Source: Corynebacterium heidelbergense (lineage in GTDB: Bacteria > Actinomycetota > Actinomycetes > Mycobacteriales > Mycobacteriaceae). Taken from it: 64,000 bases of DNA. Positions 20,549 to 30,645 of the stretch are shown piece by piece. Where the stretch lies: positions 1,116,001 through 1,180,000 of the forward strand of contig NZ_CP063191.1 in assembly GCF_028609845.1 (NCBI RefSeq), read 5' to 3'. The position numbers were made by a program, and so were the translations under genes. The notes beneath the pieces are model-generated. The model was given only the letters and a program-made list of their open reading frames with translations, searched no databases and was not told the origin of the DNA. Each line of letters starts with the position of its first letter. Position 1 is the stretch's first letter.

Positions 20549-21481
20549 CTAGAACAGGCCCCCGATGGTCTGCAGGCCCAGTACGGCGTCGACGGACAGC
20601 GCAACGAACAGGATGGACAGGTAATTGTTCGATAGGAAGAACAGTTGCATGGGTTTGACGGGCGTCCCCGCCTTCACGCCCCGGTGAAGCGCGTGTGCCT
20701 TCCACACAAACCACGCCCCGGACAGCACCGCCACGACGGCGTACACCCAGCCGGCGGCGGGAAGCAGCACGAGGGAGGTCAGCACGGTCGCCCACGTATA
20801 GGCCAAGATCTGCCGAGTCACCTCCAGCGGCGGCTTGACCACGGGCATCATCGGCACGCCGGCGGCCTCATAGTCCTCGCGGTAGCGCATGCCCAGCGCC
20901 CAGGTGTGGGGTGGCGTCCAGAAGAAGATGATGAGGAACAACACCAGTGCCTGACCCCAAGACAGCCAACCGGCTTGGAAGGCACCCCCATTGTTATCGG
21001 TGACCGCAGCCCACCCCACGATGACCGGCATACATCCCGCAGCGCCGCCCCAAATGACGTTCTGCCACGTCCGCCGCTTCAGCCACTTTGTATAGACGTA
21101 GATGTAGAACCAGATCGTCAACAGGACGAATCCAGCCGCCAACCAGGACCCCACCAGCAACCCCAGCCACAGCGTGCTGGCGACCATCAGCACCCACGCG
21201 AACACCCTCGCCTGGGAGACCGAAACCGTGTGCCGAGCCAGCGGCCGCCGCCGGGTACGCCGCATCAACTGGTCGATGTCGTGGTCCGCCACCATATTGA
21301 ACGTGTTGGCGGCCGCGGCCCCCATCCACCCGCCCGCAAGGGTGAGCAGAATCAACCCGAGACTGACGTGACCCCGCTCCGCCTGCAGCATCGCCGGAAT
21401 AGTAGCGACGAGAAGCAGCTCGATGACCCGGGGCTTCGTCAGGGCGACGTAGCCCTTTACGGTCTCCGCGATTCTTTCCAC
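20549..21481 (-). CDS. ctaB: Protoheme IX farnesyltransferase (heme O synthase)
   Basis: A 310-residue UbiA-type membrane prenyltransferase that adds a farnesyl chain to heme B, giving heme O for CtaA. It starts with [21 protein letters not shown], the family's first helix. The prenyl-diphosphate/Mg site is [22 protein letters not shown], and the second conserved loop is [18 protein letters not shown] 21481 has GGAGG 12 bases upstream. The C. glutamicum protein is a few residues longer at the N-terminus. It is divergent from tkt. Confidence 0.95.
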   Translation of the reverse strand: MERIAETVKGYVALTKPRVIELLLVATIPAMLQAERGHVSLGLILLTLAGGWMGAAAANTFNMVADHDIDQLMRRTRRRPLARHTVSVSQARVFAWVLMVASTLWLGLLVGSWLAAGFVLLTIWFYIYVYTKWLKRRTWQNVIWGGAAGCMPVIVGWAAVTDNNGGAFQAGWLSWGQALVLFLIIFFWTPPHTWALGMRYREDYEAAGVPMMPVVKPPLEVTRQILAYTWATVLTSLVLLPAAGWVYAVVAVLSGAWFVWKAHALHRGVKAGTPVKPMQLFFLSNNYLSILFVALSVDAVLGLQTIGGLF

Positions 21482-21590
21482 CGGGTCGATTGCCTCCGCT
21501 GTCGATAAGGGTTATCCGCGTCTACGCTACCCCAGCGGCGCACAGACCTGAAAAGAGGTCATCCCCACGTGCCGCCCCGAAAGTAGCCGT

Positions 21591-21596
21591 TATGCT
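21591..21596 (+). promoter_or_regulatory. Candidate -10 element of the tkt operon
   Basis: TATGCT in the ctaB-tkt gap fits TAnnnT with the preceding GT of an extended -10. It is the best hexamer in the region and would give a leader of about 50 bases before the tkt start. No clear -35 is visible. Confidence 0.4.
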
Positions 21597-21655
21597 CTAG
21601 GGAGTACGAGCCCCATGAACCAAGGCACTAGCGTGCAAGAAAGGTGTCCCCCGCT

Positions 21656-23749
21656 GTGACTCTCTCCCCAGAACTCCAGGCGCTGACCGTGCGCAAATAC
21701 CCCGCGCAGTGGTCGGACCTCGATACCCGGGCCATCGACATGACTCGCGTTCTGGCGGTTGACGCGGTGGAAAACTGCGGCTCCGGCCACCCCGGCACGG
21801 CCATGAGCCTGGCCCCCCTCGCCTACACCCTGTACCAGCGAGTCCTGCGCCACAACCCCAAGGACACCGGCTGGATCGGCCGCGACCGCTTCGTCCTGTC
21901 CTGCGGCCACACCTCCCTCACCCAGTACCTTCAGCTCTACCTCGGCGGTTTCGGCCTGGAGATCGAGGACATCAAGAAGCTCCGCACCTGGGATTCCCTG
22001 ACCCCCGGCCACCCGGAATACGCCCACACCCGCGGCGTGGAGATCACCACCGGCCCGCTCGGCCAGGGCCTCGCCTCCGCCGTGGGCATGGCAATGGCCG
22101 CCCGCCGCGAACGTGCCCTCTTCGATCCCTCCGCCCCCGCAGGCCAGTCCCCCTTCGACCACCACATCTTCGTCATCGCCTCCGACGGGGACATCGAAGA
22201 GGGCGTCACTGCGGAAGCCAGCTCCCTGGCGGGTACCCAGCAACTCGATAATCTCATCGTGTTCTGGGACGACAACGGTATTTCGATTGAGGACGACACC
22301 ACCATTGCGTTCACCGAAGACGTCGTGGCGCGCTACGCCGCCTACGGGTGGCAGACCCTAGATGTCACCGGCGAAGACGTGGAGGGCATCATGGCCGCCG
22401 TGGAAACAGCGAAGGCGGAGACCACCCGCCCCACCTTCATCCGGATGCGCTCCGTCATCGCCAACCCCGCCCCCCACGCCATGAACACGGGCGCCTCTCA
22501 CGGCGCGGCCCTCGGCGCGGCTGAGGTGGAAGCGATCAAGCAGGAGCTGGACTTCCCCAACGAGCCCTTCCCGGTCGACGAGAATGCCCTGCGCCACGCC
22601 CGTCAGCACCTCGCCGCCCGCGGCGAGCAACTGCAGGCCGAATGGACGGAAAGCTTCGACAAGTGGGCTGCGGAGAACCCCGAGAAGAAAGAGCTTTTCG
22701 ACCGCCTCTTCTCCCGCACCCTCCCCCGTGACTACGCCGCGGACCTCCCCGTGTGGGAGCCGGGAGATTCCCTGGCGACCCGTAAGGCCTCCGAGGCCGT
22801 GCTGCAGGTGCTGGGCAAGACACTTCCGGAGCTGTGGGGCGGGTCCGCCGACCTGGCCGGGTCCACCAACACCATCATCAAGGGAGAGGACTCGTTCGGC
22901 CCCGAATCCATCTCCACCAGCACCTTCAAGGCCTCTCCCCTGGGCCGCAACCTCCACTTCGGCATCCGCGAGCACGCCATGGGCGCGATCCTCAACGGCA
23001 TCGCCCTGCACGGCCCCACCCGCCCCTACGGCGCGACGTTCCTCCAGTTCGCCGACTACATGCGCCCCTCCGTCCGCCTCGGCGCGCTGATGGGCGTGGA
23101 CACGTACCTGGTGTGGACCCACGATTCCATCGCCCTCGGGGAGGATGGACCGACTCACCAGCCAGTGGAACACCTTGCGGCACTGCGGGCCATCCCGGAT
23201 CTGGCCGTCCTGCGCCCCGCTGATGCCAACGAAACCGCCGCCGCCTGGGTCGCCGCCCTCGAAGCGGACCCGGCTCCCAAGGCCTTCGCCTTCACCCGGC
23301 AGAACGTCCCCGTACTGGAGGGGACGAAGGAGAAGGCGCGGGAGGGGATCCGGCGCGGCGCATACACCCTCGTGGAGGCCTCCACCGGCACCCCCGAGCT
23401 GATCCTCATCGCCACGGGTTCCGAGGTGCAGATCGCCGTGGAGGCTGCGCAGATCATGGAGGACCGGGGCACCCCCACCCGCGTCGTATCCATGCCCGTC
23501 ATGGAGTGGTTCCTGCAGCAGGACCGGGCCTACCGGGACGAGATCCTGCCCCCCAGCGTCACCGCCCGAGTGTCCATCGAGGCGGGCATCGCCATGCCGT
23601 GGCACCAGTTCACCGGCTTCGCGGGGCGTAACGTGTCCATCGAACGCTTCGGCGCTTCGGCGGACTACCACACGCTCTACGAGAAGTTCGGGATGACTAC
23701 CGAGCGGGTCATCGCCATCATCGATGACATGATGGCCGCCGAGGCTTAA
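21656..23749 (+). CDS. tkt: Transketolase
   Basis: Thiamine-diphosphate enzyme of the non-oxidative pentose phosphate pathway, about 697 residues. [18 protein letters not shown] near the N-terminus is the substrate-binding start of the family. The cofactor motif runs from [10 protein letters not shown] to [10 protein letters not shown]. The central pyrimidine domain has [11 protein letters not shown] and the C-terminal domain follows. GTG 21656 is preceded by AAGAAAGG with an 11-base spacer; GTG 21644, four codons upstream, is the alternative. First gene of the tkt-tal-zwf-opcA-pgl operon. Confidence 0.97.
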   Translation: MTLSPELQALTVRKYPAQWSDLDTRAIDMTRVLAVDAVENCGSGHPGTAMSLAPLAYTLYQRVLRHNPKDTGWIGRDRFVLSCGHTSLTQYLQLYLGGFGLEIEDIKKLRTWDSLTPGHPEYAHTRGVEITTGPLGQGLASAVGMAMAARRERALFDPSAPAGQSPFDHHIFVIASDGDIEEGVTAEASSLAGTQQLDNLIVFWDDNGISIEDDTTIAFTEDVVARYAAYGWQTLDVTGEDVEGIMAAVETAKAETTRPTFIRMRSVIANPAPHAMNTGASHGAALGAAEVEAIKQELDFPNEPFPVDENALRHARQHLAARGEQLQAEWTESFDKWAAENPEKKELFDRLFSRTLPRDYAADLPVWEPGDSLATRKASEAVLQVLGKTLPELWGGSADLAGSTNTIIKGEDSFGPESISTSTFKASPLGRNLHFGIREHAMGAILNGIALHGPTRPYGATFLQFADYMRPSVRLGALMGVDTYLVWTHDSIALGEDGPTHQPVEHLAALRAIPDLAVLRPADANETAAAWVAALEADPAPKAFAFTRQNVPVLEGTKEKAREGIRRGAYTLVEASTGTPELILIATGSEVQIAVEAAQIMEDRGTPTRVVSMPVMEWFLQQDRAYRDEILPPSVTARVSIEAGIAMPWHQFTGFAGRNVSIERFGASADYHTLYEKFGMTTERVIAIIDDMMAAEA

Positions 23750-23796
23750 GGCCTCCCCTCCCCCTTCCCCCATTGACACGAAGAGGCGATCAGAAC

Positions 23797-24927
23797 ATGA
23801 CAGCCCCCATCACCGCGCTGGCCCAGGCCGGCACGTCCGTATGGCTCGACGACCTATCCCGGCAGCGCCTGCGCAGCGGCAACCTGGCCGAGGTCATCCG
23901 CACGAAGGGGGTGGTGGGGGTAACCACGAACCCCGCCATCTTCAAGCAGGCCATGTCCGTCGGCACCGCCTACGACGAGCAGATCGCCCAGTTGGCGCAG
24001 CAGGGTGTTCCCGCCGAATCCGCCGTCTTCGCCATGGCCACAGACGATGTCCGGGACGCCTGCGACCTCTTCCGGGAGATCCACCGGGACACCGATGGCA
24101 AGGACGGCTGGGTTTCCCTGGAAGTTGATCCTCGGCTCGCCAACGACCGGGACGCCACCGTCACCCAGGCTCGGGAACTCGCGGAGACCGTGGACCGCGA
24201 CAACATCATGATCAAGATCCCGGCCACAGAGGACTGCCTACCCGCCATCACCGGTGTCCTGGGCGCCGGGATTTCCGTCAACGTCACCCTCATCTTCTCC
24301 GTTGCCCGGTACAACCAGGTCGTTCAAGCCTTCATTGACGGCATCGCGGAAGCCCGCCACAACGGTCACGACATTTCCAAGATTAGGTCGGTGGCGTCCT
24401 TCTTCATCTCCCGGGTTGACACGGAGATCGACGCTCGCCTGGATACCGCCACCGCCGCCGCCGAGGCCGCGGGCGAAAGGAAGGATTTTTCGGACCTCAA
24501 GGGCAAGGCGGGCATCGCCAATGCCCGTTTGGCTTATGACGCCTTTAGCCGCGCGTTCGGCGACAGCCCCGTATGGCAGGAGCTGGCGCAGGCCGGGGCG
24601 CATGTGCAGCGCCCCCTGTGGGCCTCCACCTCAGTGAAGAACGCGGCCTACCCGGACACCCTGTACGTTACGGAACTGGCCGGTCCGGACACGGTCAACA
24701 CCATGCCGGAGGACACTCTGGATGCCACGATCGACCACGCGGAGGTCACCGGGGACACCCTCACCGGCACCGCGGATGATGCCCGGCAGGTGTTCGAGAA
24801 GCTGGCGGCCGCGGGCATCGACCTGGCGGATGTGTGGGAAGTCCTGGAGGCCCAGGGCGTGGACAAGTTCGTCAGCTCCTGGGAGGAGTTGCTGGGCACC
24901 CTCGATCAGCAGCTCACCAAGGCCTGA
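23797..24927 (+). CDS. tal: Transaldolase
   Basis: A 376-residue class I aldolase that transfers dihydroxyacetone units between sugar phosphates. The Schiff-base lysine is in [13 protein letters not shown], and [15 protein letters not shown] is the conserved N-terminal strand. Length and the [12 protein letters not shown] segment place it in the long actinobacterial/cyanobacterial transaldolase group. ATG 23797 begins at the conserved [20 protein letters not shown]; upstream in-frame codons are not conserved. It follows tkt by 47 bases. Confidence 0.97.
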   Translation: MTAPITALAQAGTSVWLDDLSRQRLRSGNLAEVIRTKGVVGVTTNPAIFKQAMSVGTAYDEQIAQLAQQGVPAESAVFAMATDDVRDACDLFREIHRDTDGKDGWVSLEVDPRLANDRDATVTQARELAETVDRDNIMIKIPATEDCLPAITGVLGAGISVNVTLIFSVARYNQVVQAFIDGIAEARHNGHDISKIRSVASFFISRVDTEIDARLDTATAAAEAAGERKDFSDLKGKAGIANARLAYDAFSRAFGDSPVWQELAQAGAHVQRPLWASTSVKNAAYPDTLYVTELAGPDTVNTMPEDTLDATIDHAEVTGDTLTGTADDARQVFEKLAAAGIDLADVWEVLEAQGVDKFVSSWEELLGTLDQQLTKA

Positions 24928-24973
24928 AGCTCAGTAATCCCCCCGTTTCGTTCCCCAGCACCAGAAGGGTGAT

Positions 24974-26560
24974 ATGACCACGCCCGCAGACAGTTCCCCC
25001 AGCGGCGATCCGGATTTCCGCGATCTCAACGATCTCCAGCGGCCCAACCCGCTGCGCGACGAATTCGATAAGCGACTCCCCCGCATCGCCGGCCCCTGCG
25101 GCCTCGTCATCTTCGGGGTGACCGGGGACCTCGCCCGCAAAAAGCTGCTGCCCGCCATCTACGACCTGGCCAACCGCGGCCTGCTGCCGCCCAGCTTCAG
25201 CCTTATCGGCTACGGTCGGCGGCCCTGGTCCAAAGCGGAGTTCGAACAGCAGGTGCTCTCCGCCGTGCGGGAGAAGGCGCGAACCCCCTGGCGGCAGGGC
25301 GTTTGGGATCGCCTGGCGGAGGGCATCCACTTCGTCACGGGGGATTTCACCAACGACGACGCCTTCGATCGGCTCGCGGAACTGACCCGCACCCTGGACC
25401 GGGAGCGCGGCACCGCCGGTAACTGGGCCTACTACCTTTCGGTCCCGCCCGAGCACTTCCCCAGCGTCTGCCACCAACTGGAGCGCTCCGGGCTCGCGGA
25501 TTCCCCCCGCTCCGGCGGCTGGCGGCGCGTCGTCATCGAGAAGCCCTTCGGCCACGACGAGCGCTCCGCCCGCGAGCTCAACGCCATCGTCAACAAGGTC
25601 TTCCCGGAATCCAGCGTCTTCCGCATCGACCACTACCTGGGTAAGGAGACCGTTCAAAACATCCTGGCCCTGCGGTTTGCCAACCAGCTCTTCGACCCGC
25701 TGTTCAACTCCCACTACGTGGATCACGTGCAGATCACCATGGCGGAGGACATCGGCCTCGGCGGACGCGCCGGTTACTACGACGGCATCGGCGCCGCACG
25801 CGACGTGATCCAAAACCACCTGCTGCAGCTCCTGGCGCTCATCGCGATGGAGGAGCCCGTCGCCTTCAACCCGGCCGAGCTGCAGGCGGAGAAGGTCAAG
25901 GTCCTCCGCGCCACCCGCCCCGTGGGCCCCTTCCTCAAGACCACCGCTCGGGGCCAGTACACCTCCGGCTGGCAGGGCAGCCAGCGCGTCAAGGGCCTGC
26001 GCCAGGAGGAAGGCTTCGACCCGGAGTCCACGACGGAAACCTTCGCGGCGGCCACCTTCGAGATCAGCTCCCGCCGCTGGGCGGGCGTGCCCTTCTATTT
26101 GCGCACAGGGAAGAGGCTGGGTCGGCGCGTCACCGAAATTGCGTTGGTCTTCAAGGACGCCCCCCACCTCCCCTTCGGCCAGGGTCAAACCGCGGCCCAG
26201 GGCAACAACATGCTGGTCATCCGAGTGCAACCGGACGAGGGCATGCTCATGCGCTTCGGCTCGAAGGTGCCCGGATCCGGCATGGAGGTGCGGGACGTGA
26301 ACATGGACTTCTCCTACTCGGAGGCTTTTACCGAGGAATCCCCGGAGGCCTACGAACGCCTCATCTTGGACGCCCTCCTGGATGAGGCCAGCCTCTTCCC
26401 CACTAACGAGGAGGTGGAGCTGTCCTGGCGCATCCTGGACCCCATCCTCACCCAGTGGGCGGAACACGGTCGGCCCGACGACTATCCCGCCGGGACGTGG
26501 GGCCCCGCCAGTGCCCGCGAGATGCTCGCCCGAGACGGGCGGGAGTGGCGCCGGCCCTAG
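24974..26560 (+). CDS. zwf: Glucose-6-phosphate 1-dehydrogenase
   Basis: A 528-residue enzyme for the first, NADP-reducing step of the oxidative pentose phosphate pathway. The nucleotide-binding motif is FGVTGDLARKKLLPA (about residue 47). The active-site signature is FRIDHYLGKETVQN (about residue 215), with the catalytic His later in the domain. The AGAAGGG Shine-Dalgarno supports ATG 24974. Next gene opcA encodes a protein required for full G6PDH activity in corynebacteria. Confidence 0.97.
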   Translation: MTTPADSSPSGDPDFRDLNDLQRPNPLRDEFDKRLPRIAGPCGLVIFGVTGDLARKKLLPAIYDLANRGLLPPSFSLIGYGRRPWSKAEFEQQVLSAVREKARTPWRQGVWDRLAEGIHFVTGDFTNDDAFDRLAELTRTLDRERGTAGNWAYYLSVPPEHFPSVCHQLERSGLADSPRSGGWRRVVIEKPFGHDERSARELNAIVNKVFPESSVFRIDHYLGKETVQNILALRFANQLFDPLFNSHYVDHVQITMAEDIGLGGRAGYYDGIGAARDVIQNHLLQLLALIAMEEPVAFNPAELQAEKVKVLRATRPVGPFLKTTARGQYTSGWQGSQRVKGLRQEEGFDPESTTETFAAATFEISSRRWAGVPFYLRTGKRLGRRVTEIALVFKDAPHLPFGQGQTAAQGNNMLVIRVQPDEGMLMRFGSKVPGSGMEVRDVNMDFSYSEAFTEESPEAYERLILDALLDEASLFPTNEEVELSWRILDPILTQWAEHGRPDDYPAGTWGPASAREMLARDGREWRRP

Positions 26561-26610
26561 GGCTGGTGGCGTCCGGAAGAAAACCAACGACCGAACAGGA
26601 AAACTGGCCC

Positions 26611-27639
26611 ATGATCATCGACCTGCCCAACTGCACCACCCAAAACATCCTCCGGCGCCTCCGTGAGGTGCGCGAGGAGCGGGGGGAGGTGGCCACCGGG
26701 CGCGTCCTGACGTTCGTCGTCGCCGCCCAGGGTAAGGACGACCTGGACACCATCACCCGCATCATCCACGACGCCTCCCGGGAACACCCCGCTCGCGTGG
26801 TGGTGCTTGTCAGCCACGAGGAACCCGGGGAGCCCGTGCTCGACGCGCAGCTACGGCTGGGCGGAGATGCGGGGGCCTCGGAGGTCATCATCATGCACCT
26901 CAAGGGCGAGCTGTCCAAGCATAGGGCGAGCGTGGTGACCCCCCTGCTGCTGCCCGATACCCCCGTGGTGGTGTGGTGGCCGTCTGCCGCGCCGCGCAAT
27001 CCTGCGGCCGATCCGATCGGGGCTCTGGCCACCCGGCGCATCGTCGATTCTTTCTTCGACGCCGACTCCGACGGGCTGTACCGCCGGCGCATGACCTACT
27101 CCCCCGGCGACTCGGATCTTGTGTGGTCCCGCCTGACGCTGTGGCGCGGGCAGCTCGCCAGCGCACTGGACCATCCCCCGTTGGAGGACGTGCTCAGCGT
27201 AGATCTCTACGGGCCCGCCGAGGACCCCGCCGTGGACATCGCCGCGGGCTGGCTGGCCAATCGGCTGGACGTCCCGGTCACACGGCATTCCTCCGGCTCG
27301 CCGAAAACTCCCCTCGACGATCAGGGGCGGGCGGTCACTCCGGTGGAGAAGACCGTCCTGCACCGGCCCACTGCGGATATCACCTTGGAGGTGGTGGACG
27401 CCAACACCGTGCGCACCTGTGTGGGGGACAGCGAGTCTCTCGTGGCCTTGGGTCGGAGGGCCCCGGGCGATTGCATCGCGGAGGAGCTGCGGCATCTCGA
27501 TCCGGATCAGGCTTTCGGGTTGGCGCTGCGGGGGCTGGTGCGCGTCAACAGGCCCGACCGCGGGGGGCGCGGGGTCTACCGCAGCGGGCACACCGTGCCG
27601 GAACGCGACGGCGGTTTCCAGGAGGAATCCCAGCGGTGA
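26611..27639 (+). CDS. opcA: Glucose-6-phosphate dehydrogenase assembly protein OpcA
   Basis: A 342-residue protein that in cyanobacteria and corynebacteria binds Zwf and is needed for its activity. It starts MIIDLPNCTTQNILRRLREVREE. The core TPLLLPDTPVVVWWPSAAP is the hallmark of the actinobacterial family, where the WW pair is strongly conserved. ATG 26611 has an ACAGGAA Shine-Dalgarno; earlier in-frame codons overlap zwf and are not conserved. It sits between zwf and pgl as expected. Confidence 0.95.
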   Translation: MIIDLPNCTTQNILRRLREVREERGEVATGRVLTFVVAAQGKDDLDTITRIIHDASREHPARVVVLVSHEEPGEPVLDAQLRLGGDAGASEVIIMHLKGELSKHRASVVTPLLLPDTPVVVWWPSAAPRNPAADPIGALATRRIVDSFFDADSDGLYRRRMTYSPGDSDLVWSRLTLWRGQLASALDHPPLEDVLSVDLYGPAEDPAVDIAAGWLANRLDVPVTRHSSGSPKTPLDDQGRAVTPVEKTVLHRPTADITLEVVDANTVRTCVGDSESLVALGRRAPGDCIAEELRHLDPDQAFGLALRGLVRVNRPDRGGRGVYRSGHTVPERDGGFQEESQR

Positions 27640-27733
27640 GGGGATGCCGCGCGGCCGACAAGTGAGTACTTTGGGGTACAACAGTGAACCCAACCCGGCC
27701 AGGAAACTTTTCCACTGGAAGGAAGATTCAGAC

Positions 27734-28642
27734 ATGCCGAGGTTTGACGACATGTTCGCGAACGTGTTCAAGGAGCCGACGGAGCACACCACGCACCGGC
27801 GGAAGTTCGGGCTGCGGCATGACCACCCCACGACCGACGAGGACGAAAGTACCGCGGTGAGCCTCAGCAGCCACGCCGACGCGGACCACATGGCCCGGAC
27901 CGTGGCCCGGGAGCTGGTGCAGCTCATCTCCGGGTTGCAGGCCAGCGGCGGCACGGTGACCCGAGACGGTTTCGTGCGCGTGGTCCTGACCGGGGGGACG
28001 GCGGGCATCGAAGTGTGCCGCCAACTTGCCGAGCTAGACAGCGCCGCGCGCTCCACCGCGGAGAGTTTCCCGATGGCCGACGCGATCGACTGGTCTCGGG
28101 TTTACATCTTCTTCGGCGACGAGCGGTTTGTGCCCGAAGGCCACCCTGACCGTAACGACGAACAGGCCCGCCAGGCCCTCCTGGACCACGTGGCGATCCC
28201 GCCGGAGAACATCATGCGCTATCCCGCGCAGCCGGAGGGCCAACAGGCCGACGGCCCCGCGTTGGACGCCGCCGCCCGAGAGTACGAGACACTGATCAAC
28301 CGCCACGCGCCGGACGGGTTCGATATCCACCTGCTGGGGATGGGCCCGGAAGGCCACATCAACTCGCTGTTCCCGAACACCGACGAGCTGCTCCACGCCT
28401 CCGGGTCCGTTGTTGCGGTGCGTCGCTGCCCCAAGCCCCCGGCGGAACGAGTCAGCTTGACGATCTCCGCCGTTAACCGCTCCCGGCGGGTGTGGCTACT
28501 CGTCGCCGGGGCCGCCAAGCGGGAGGCCGCCGGGCACGTCCTCGACGGGGATAACGGGGCCCAGTGGCCGGCGGCACTGGCGACGGGAACGCTGGACACG
28601 GTGCTGTGGGTAGATCGGGAAGCAGACCCCACCGCTAAGTAG
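27734..28642 (+). CDS. pgl: 6-phosphogluconolactonase with N-terminal extension
   Basis: A 302-residue hydrolase of the SugarP isomerase-like fold that converts 6-phosphogluconolactone to 6-phosphogluconate. It has VRVVLTGGTAGIEV (residues 81-94), the family motif YIFFGDERFVP (124-134) and DIHLLGMGPEGHINSLFP (197-214). The first ~41 residues are a His/Arg/Asp-rich extension absent from the 235-residue C. glutamicum enzyme. The strong GGAAGGAAG Shine-Dalgarno before ATG 27734 argues that the extension is translated; a GTG at 27857, without Shine-Dalgarno, would remove it. Last gene of the pentose phosphate operon, converging on the lipoprotein gene. Confidence 0.94.
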   Translation: MPRFDDMFANVFKEPTEHTTHRRKFGLRHDHPTTDEDESTAVSLSSHADADHMARTVARELVQLISGLQASGGTVTRDGFVRVVLTGGTAGIEVCRQLAELDSAARSTAESFPMADAIDWSRVYIFFGDERFVPEGHPDRNDEQARQALLDHVAIPPENIMRYPAQPEGQQADGPALDAAAREYETLINRHAPDGFDIHLLGMGPEGHINSLFPNTDELLHASGSVVAVRRCPKPPAERVSLTISAVNRSRRVWLLVAGAAKREAAGHVLDGDNGAQWPAALATGTLDTVLWVDREADPTAK

Positions 28643-28653
28643 CCGACCGCCGA

Positions 28654-29562
28654 CTAGCAGTGTGCGGCGGGGAGCGAATCTAGCTGGGTTTGCTGCAGCT
28701 CCCGGGCGAGCGCCGTGAGCATGGCCTGGCCGTCCGCGTAGCTACCCGACGGGGCCTTCGCGGCGATGGCCACTGCGATGTCCCCCTGGGCGCCGTGGAC
28801 GAGGCCGAACTGGCGCACAAGGTACGCCCCGGACTCGTCCGGGCCCCAGCCGCCCTTGAATCGCGCCTCCGGCAAGCTGCCCAGCCCGTAGGCCTGATCC
28901 GATTCCACCTGACCCATGTTCTCCAGCACGGGCTGGGCCCCTTGGATGCACGGCAGGTGCGCGGCGAAGCGGGCCTGATCCGTCACCTTCCACTGCGTCT
29001 GCCCGTAGGCGGAGAAGCCCGGGCGGGTGACCTGAGCATTCACCACGGTGTTGTCCCCGACCCCTTGCAGAACCTGCCCCACTTGGGTGGCGGCCTGCTG
29101 ACCGGAGCCCAGTTGCTGCCACAATTGATCGGCGGCTGCATTGTCCGAGCTGCGGATGGCGCGGGTGACGAGTCCCGAGGCCCCTGGTCCACCGGCGTTG
29201 AGCGCAGCGATGGACAGCGGGACCTTAGAGGTGGACCACGCCGGGCCGTCCAGCAGCTCCCCGCCGTAGGTGGCACCGTTGCCGTCGGACACCGCGATGC
29301 CCGCTGATCCGCCCATCTTGCCGGTGATCTTTGCGACGGCCGCCGCTAGGGCGGGGTTCTCTTGACCGGAGGGTGTGGTTGGCGACGACGGAGCCGGTGG
29401 TTGTGCGGGGACGGAGGTCCCCTGAACGGTGGGTGAGGGTTCTGCGGAGGCCGTCGGTTTCGTCGCGGAAGGGGCACCCTCATCCGTCGGGATGGTGCAG
29501 CTCGTGAGGGCGAAGACGCTGGCTAGCGCCACGCTGGCCGTAGTTCTGTGGTGCTGTCTCAC
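28654..29562 (-). CDS. Serine beta-lactamase-fold lipoprotein
   Basis: A 302-residue exported protein. Residues 1-22 form a lipoprotein signal peptide ending in LTSC (lipid-modified C22), followed by a Pro/Ser/Thr-rich linker to about residue 68. The rest resembles the serine beta-lactamase/penicillin-binding fold. The SxxK motif is STSK (110-113), an SDN motif lies at 139-141, and KGG (236-238) stands where KTG is usual. All three active-site boxes are thus present. The GTG start overlaps the stop of the upstream gene as GTGA, so the two are coupled. It could be a beta-lactamase, a D,D-peptidase-like hydrolase or an inactive homologue. The KGG box and absence of an obvious Omega-loop Glu motif leave activity open. 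Confidence 0.75.
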   Translation of the reverse strand: MRQHHRTTASVALASVFALTSCTIPTDEGAPSATKPTASAEPSPTVQGTSVPAQPPAPSSPTTPSGQENPALAAAVAKITGKMGGSAGIAVSDGNGATYGGELLDGPAWSTSKVPLSIAALNAGGPGASGLVTRAIRSSDNAAADQLWQQLGSGQQAATQVGQVLQGVGDNTVVNAQVTRPGFSAYGQTQWKVTDQARFAAHLPCIQGAQPVLENMGQVESDQAYGLGSLPEARFKGGWGPDESGAYLVRQFGLVHGAQGDIAVAIAAKAPSGSYADGQAMLTALARELQQTQLDSLPAAHC

Positions 29563-30272
29563 GCGATATACACCACCGCGTCATTGCCGCCGCGGCACGT
29601 GACCCACTGGCCATTGTCCCGGCAGTCCATTGTGTAGTTCAGGTGGGTGACGGGGCTGTACGCGTTGATGACGGCGTTGTACTGCTTAGTTTGCAGGAAG
29701 TTGCGCGCGTAGGCCTCGCGGACGTTGTTCGCGAACTCCGCAGAAGTGGGCCCCGAGAGGTAGACGTTGTTGAAGTTACCCGCTGGCTGGCCGCTGATGG
29801 CCGCGTCGTTGACCGGTGAGGCTCCGGCCGGGAGGTTCGGCTGGGCGGGTCGGGCTGCCGGGGCGGAAGAAGGAGCGCTACTGGGGCTGCTGCTCGTGGT
29901 CGCCGGAGCGCTTGTGGTGGGCGGGGCCGCGATGTCCTGGGTGCCCTGGTCGTCCTTGTCGAATGCTCCGAAGGCCCAGGCGAGCAAAGCGATCGCACCG
30001 ATGACTGCCAGGGTGCCCACGACGCTGCCGATGACGAGCCCGGAGGAACCGCTGCGCCCTCCGGTGGGCTCCGGTGCCGGTGGCTGGGCGAAGGACCCGT
30101 ATTGCGGTTCGGGCTTGGGCGGCGGCGAGCTGACGTTATCGGTGCGCCAGGGATTGGCGGCCGGCCCCTCGGTCTGGGGGCGGATGATCTTCGTCTCGGG
30201 TCCCCACGAGTCTGGCCGTGGGGGCTTGGGACCGTTGGGGGAACCCCATCCGCCGTTACCTGGGTTACTCAT
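29559..30272 (-). CDS. Pro-rich single-pass membrane protein with extracellular Cys-pair domain
   Basis: A 237-residue protein of unrecognised function. Residues 1-75 are a cytoplasmic Pro/Gly-rich tail, residues 78-101 a single transmembrane helix (LVIGSVVGTLAVIGAIALLA), 105-150 a Thr/Ser/Ala/Pro linker, and 155-237 a small folded extracellular domain. That domain contains FLQTKQYNAVINAYSPVTHL and two cysteines (C217, C226) likely to form a disulfide. The layout resembles actinobacterial DUF-type envelope proteins with a Pro-rich cytosolic face. ATG 30272 has an AAAGGAGC-type Shine-Dalgarno. It overlaps the lipoprotein gene by 4 bases and lies 53 bases from secG. Confidence 0.7.
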   Translation of the reverse strand: MSNPGNGGWGSPNGPKPPRPDSWGPETKIIRPQTEGPAANPWRTDNVSSPPPKPEPQYGSFAQPPAPEPTGGRSGSSGLVIGSVVGTLAVIGAIALLAWAFGAFDKDDQGTQDIAAPPTTSAPATTSSSPSSAPSSAPAARPAQPNLPAGASPVNDAAISGQPAGNFNNVYLSGPTSAEFANNVREAYARNFLQTKQYNAVINAYSPVTHLNYTMDCRDNGQWVTCRGGNDAVVYIA

Positions 30273-30325
30273 GGTGCTCGGCTCCTTTAGCTCGGCGAGA
30301 GATCGCGGCGCCGCCGGTCGCCTCC

Positions 30326-30562
30326 TTAGAGATTGAAACGCAAAACGAGATTCAGGGCAATGAGAGCGACCAACCACAACACGGTTGTGATGATGGTGAG
30401 CCGGTCCAAGTTTTTCTCGGCCACGGTGGATCCGGAGAGATTGGATTGCATACCCCCGCCGAAGAGGCTGGAGAGGCCACCGCCCTTGCCCTTGTGCAGC
30501 AGCACGGAGAGGCCCATCAGCAGGCTCAGAACGACGATGGCGATCTGCAAAGCGAGGATCAC
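30326..30562 (-). CDS. secG: Preprotein translocase subunit SecG
   Basis: A 78-residue membrane protein with two hydrophobic helices (about residues 3-20 and 55-75). The intervening cytosolic loop has the family sequence HKGKGGGLSSLFGGG. SecG completes the SecYEG channel. It lies downstream of ppc, as in other Corynebacterium genomes. Confidence 0.95.
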   Translation of the reverse strand: MILALQIAIVVLSLLMGLSVLLHKGKGGGLSSLFGGGMQSNLSGSTVAEKNLDRLTIITTVLWLVALIALNLVLRFNL

Positions 30563-30597
30563 AGGCGAGGAACTTTCTTATCGGATGGTGGACATGT

Positions 30598-30613
30598 GGG
30601 CACTGACGTGCCC
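30598..30613 (-). terminator. Hairpin between ppc and secG
   Basis: GGGCAC-TGAC-GTGCCC forms a perfect 6-bp stem with a 4-base loop, in the gap downstream of ppc. No T-run follows, so it is either a tailless actinobacterial terminator or an mRNA-processing/stability element. Confidence 0.35.
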
Positions 30614-30645
30614 CGTTGACACGGTTTAAACTTACACGCTCGAAG

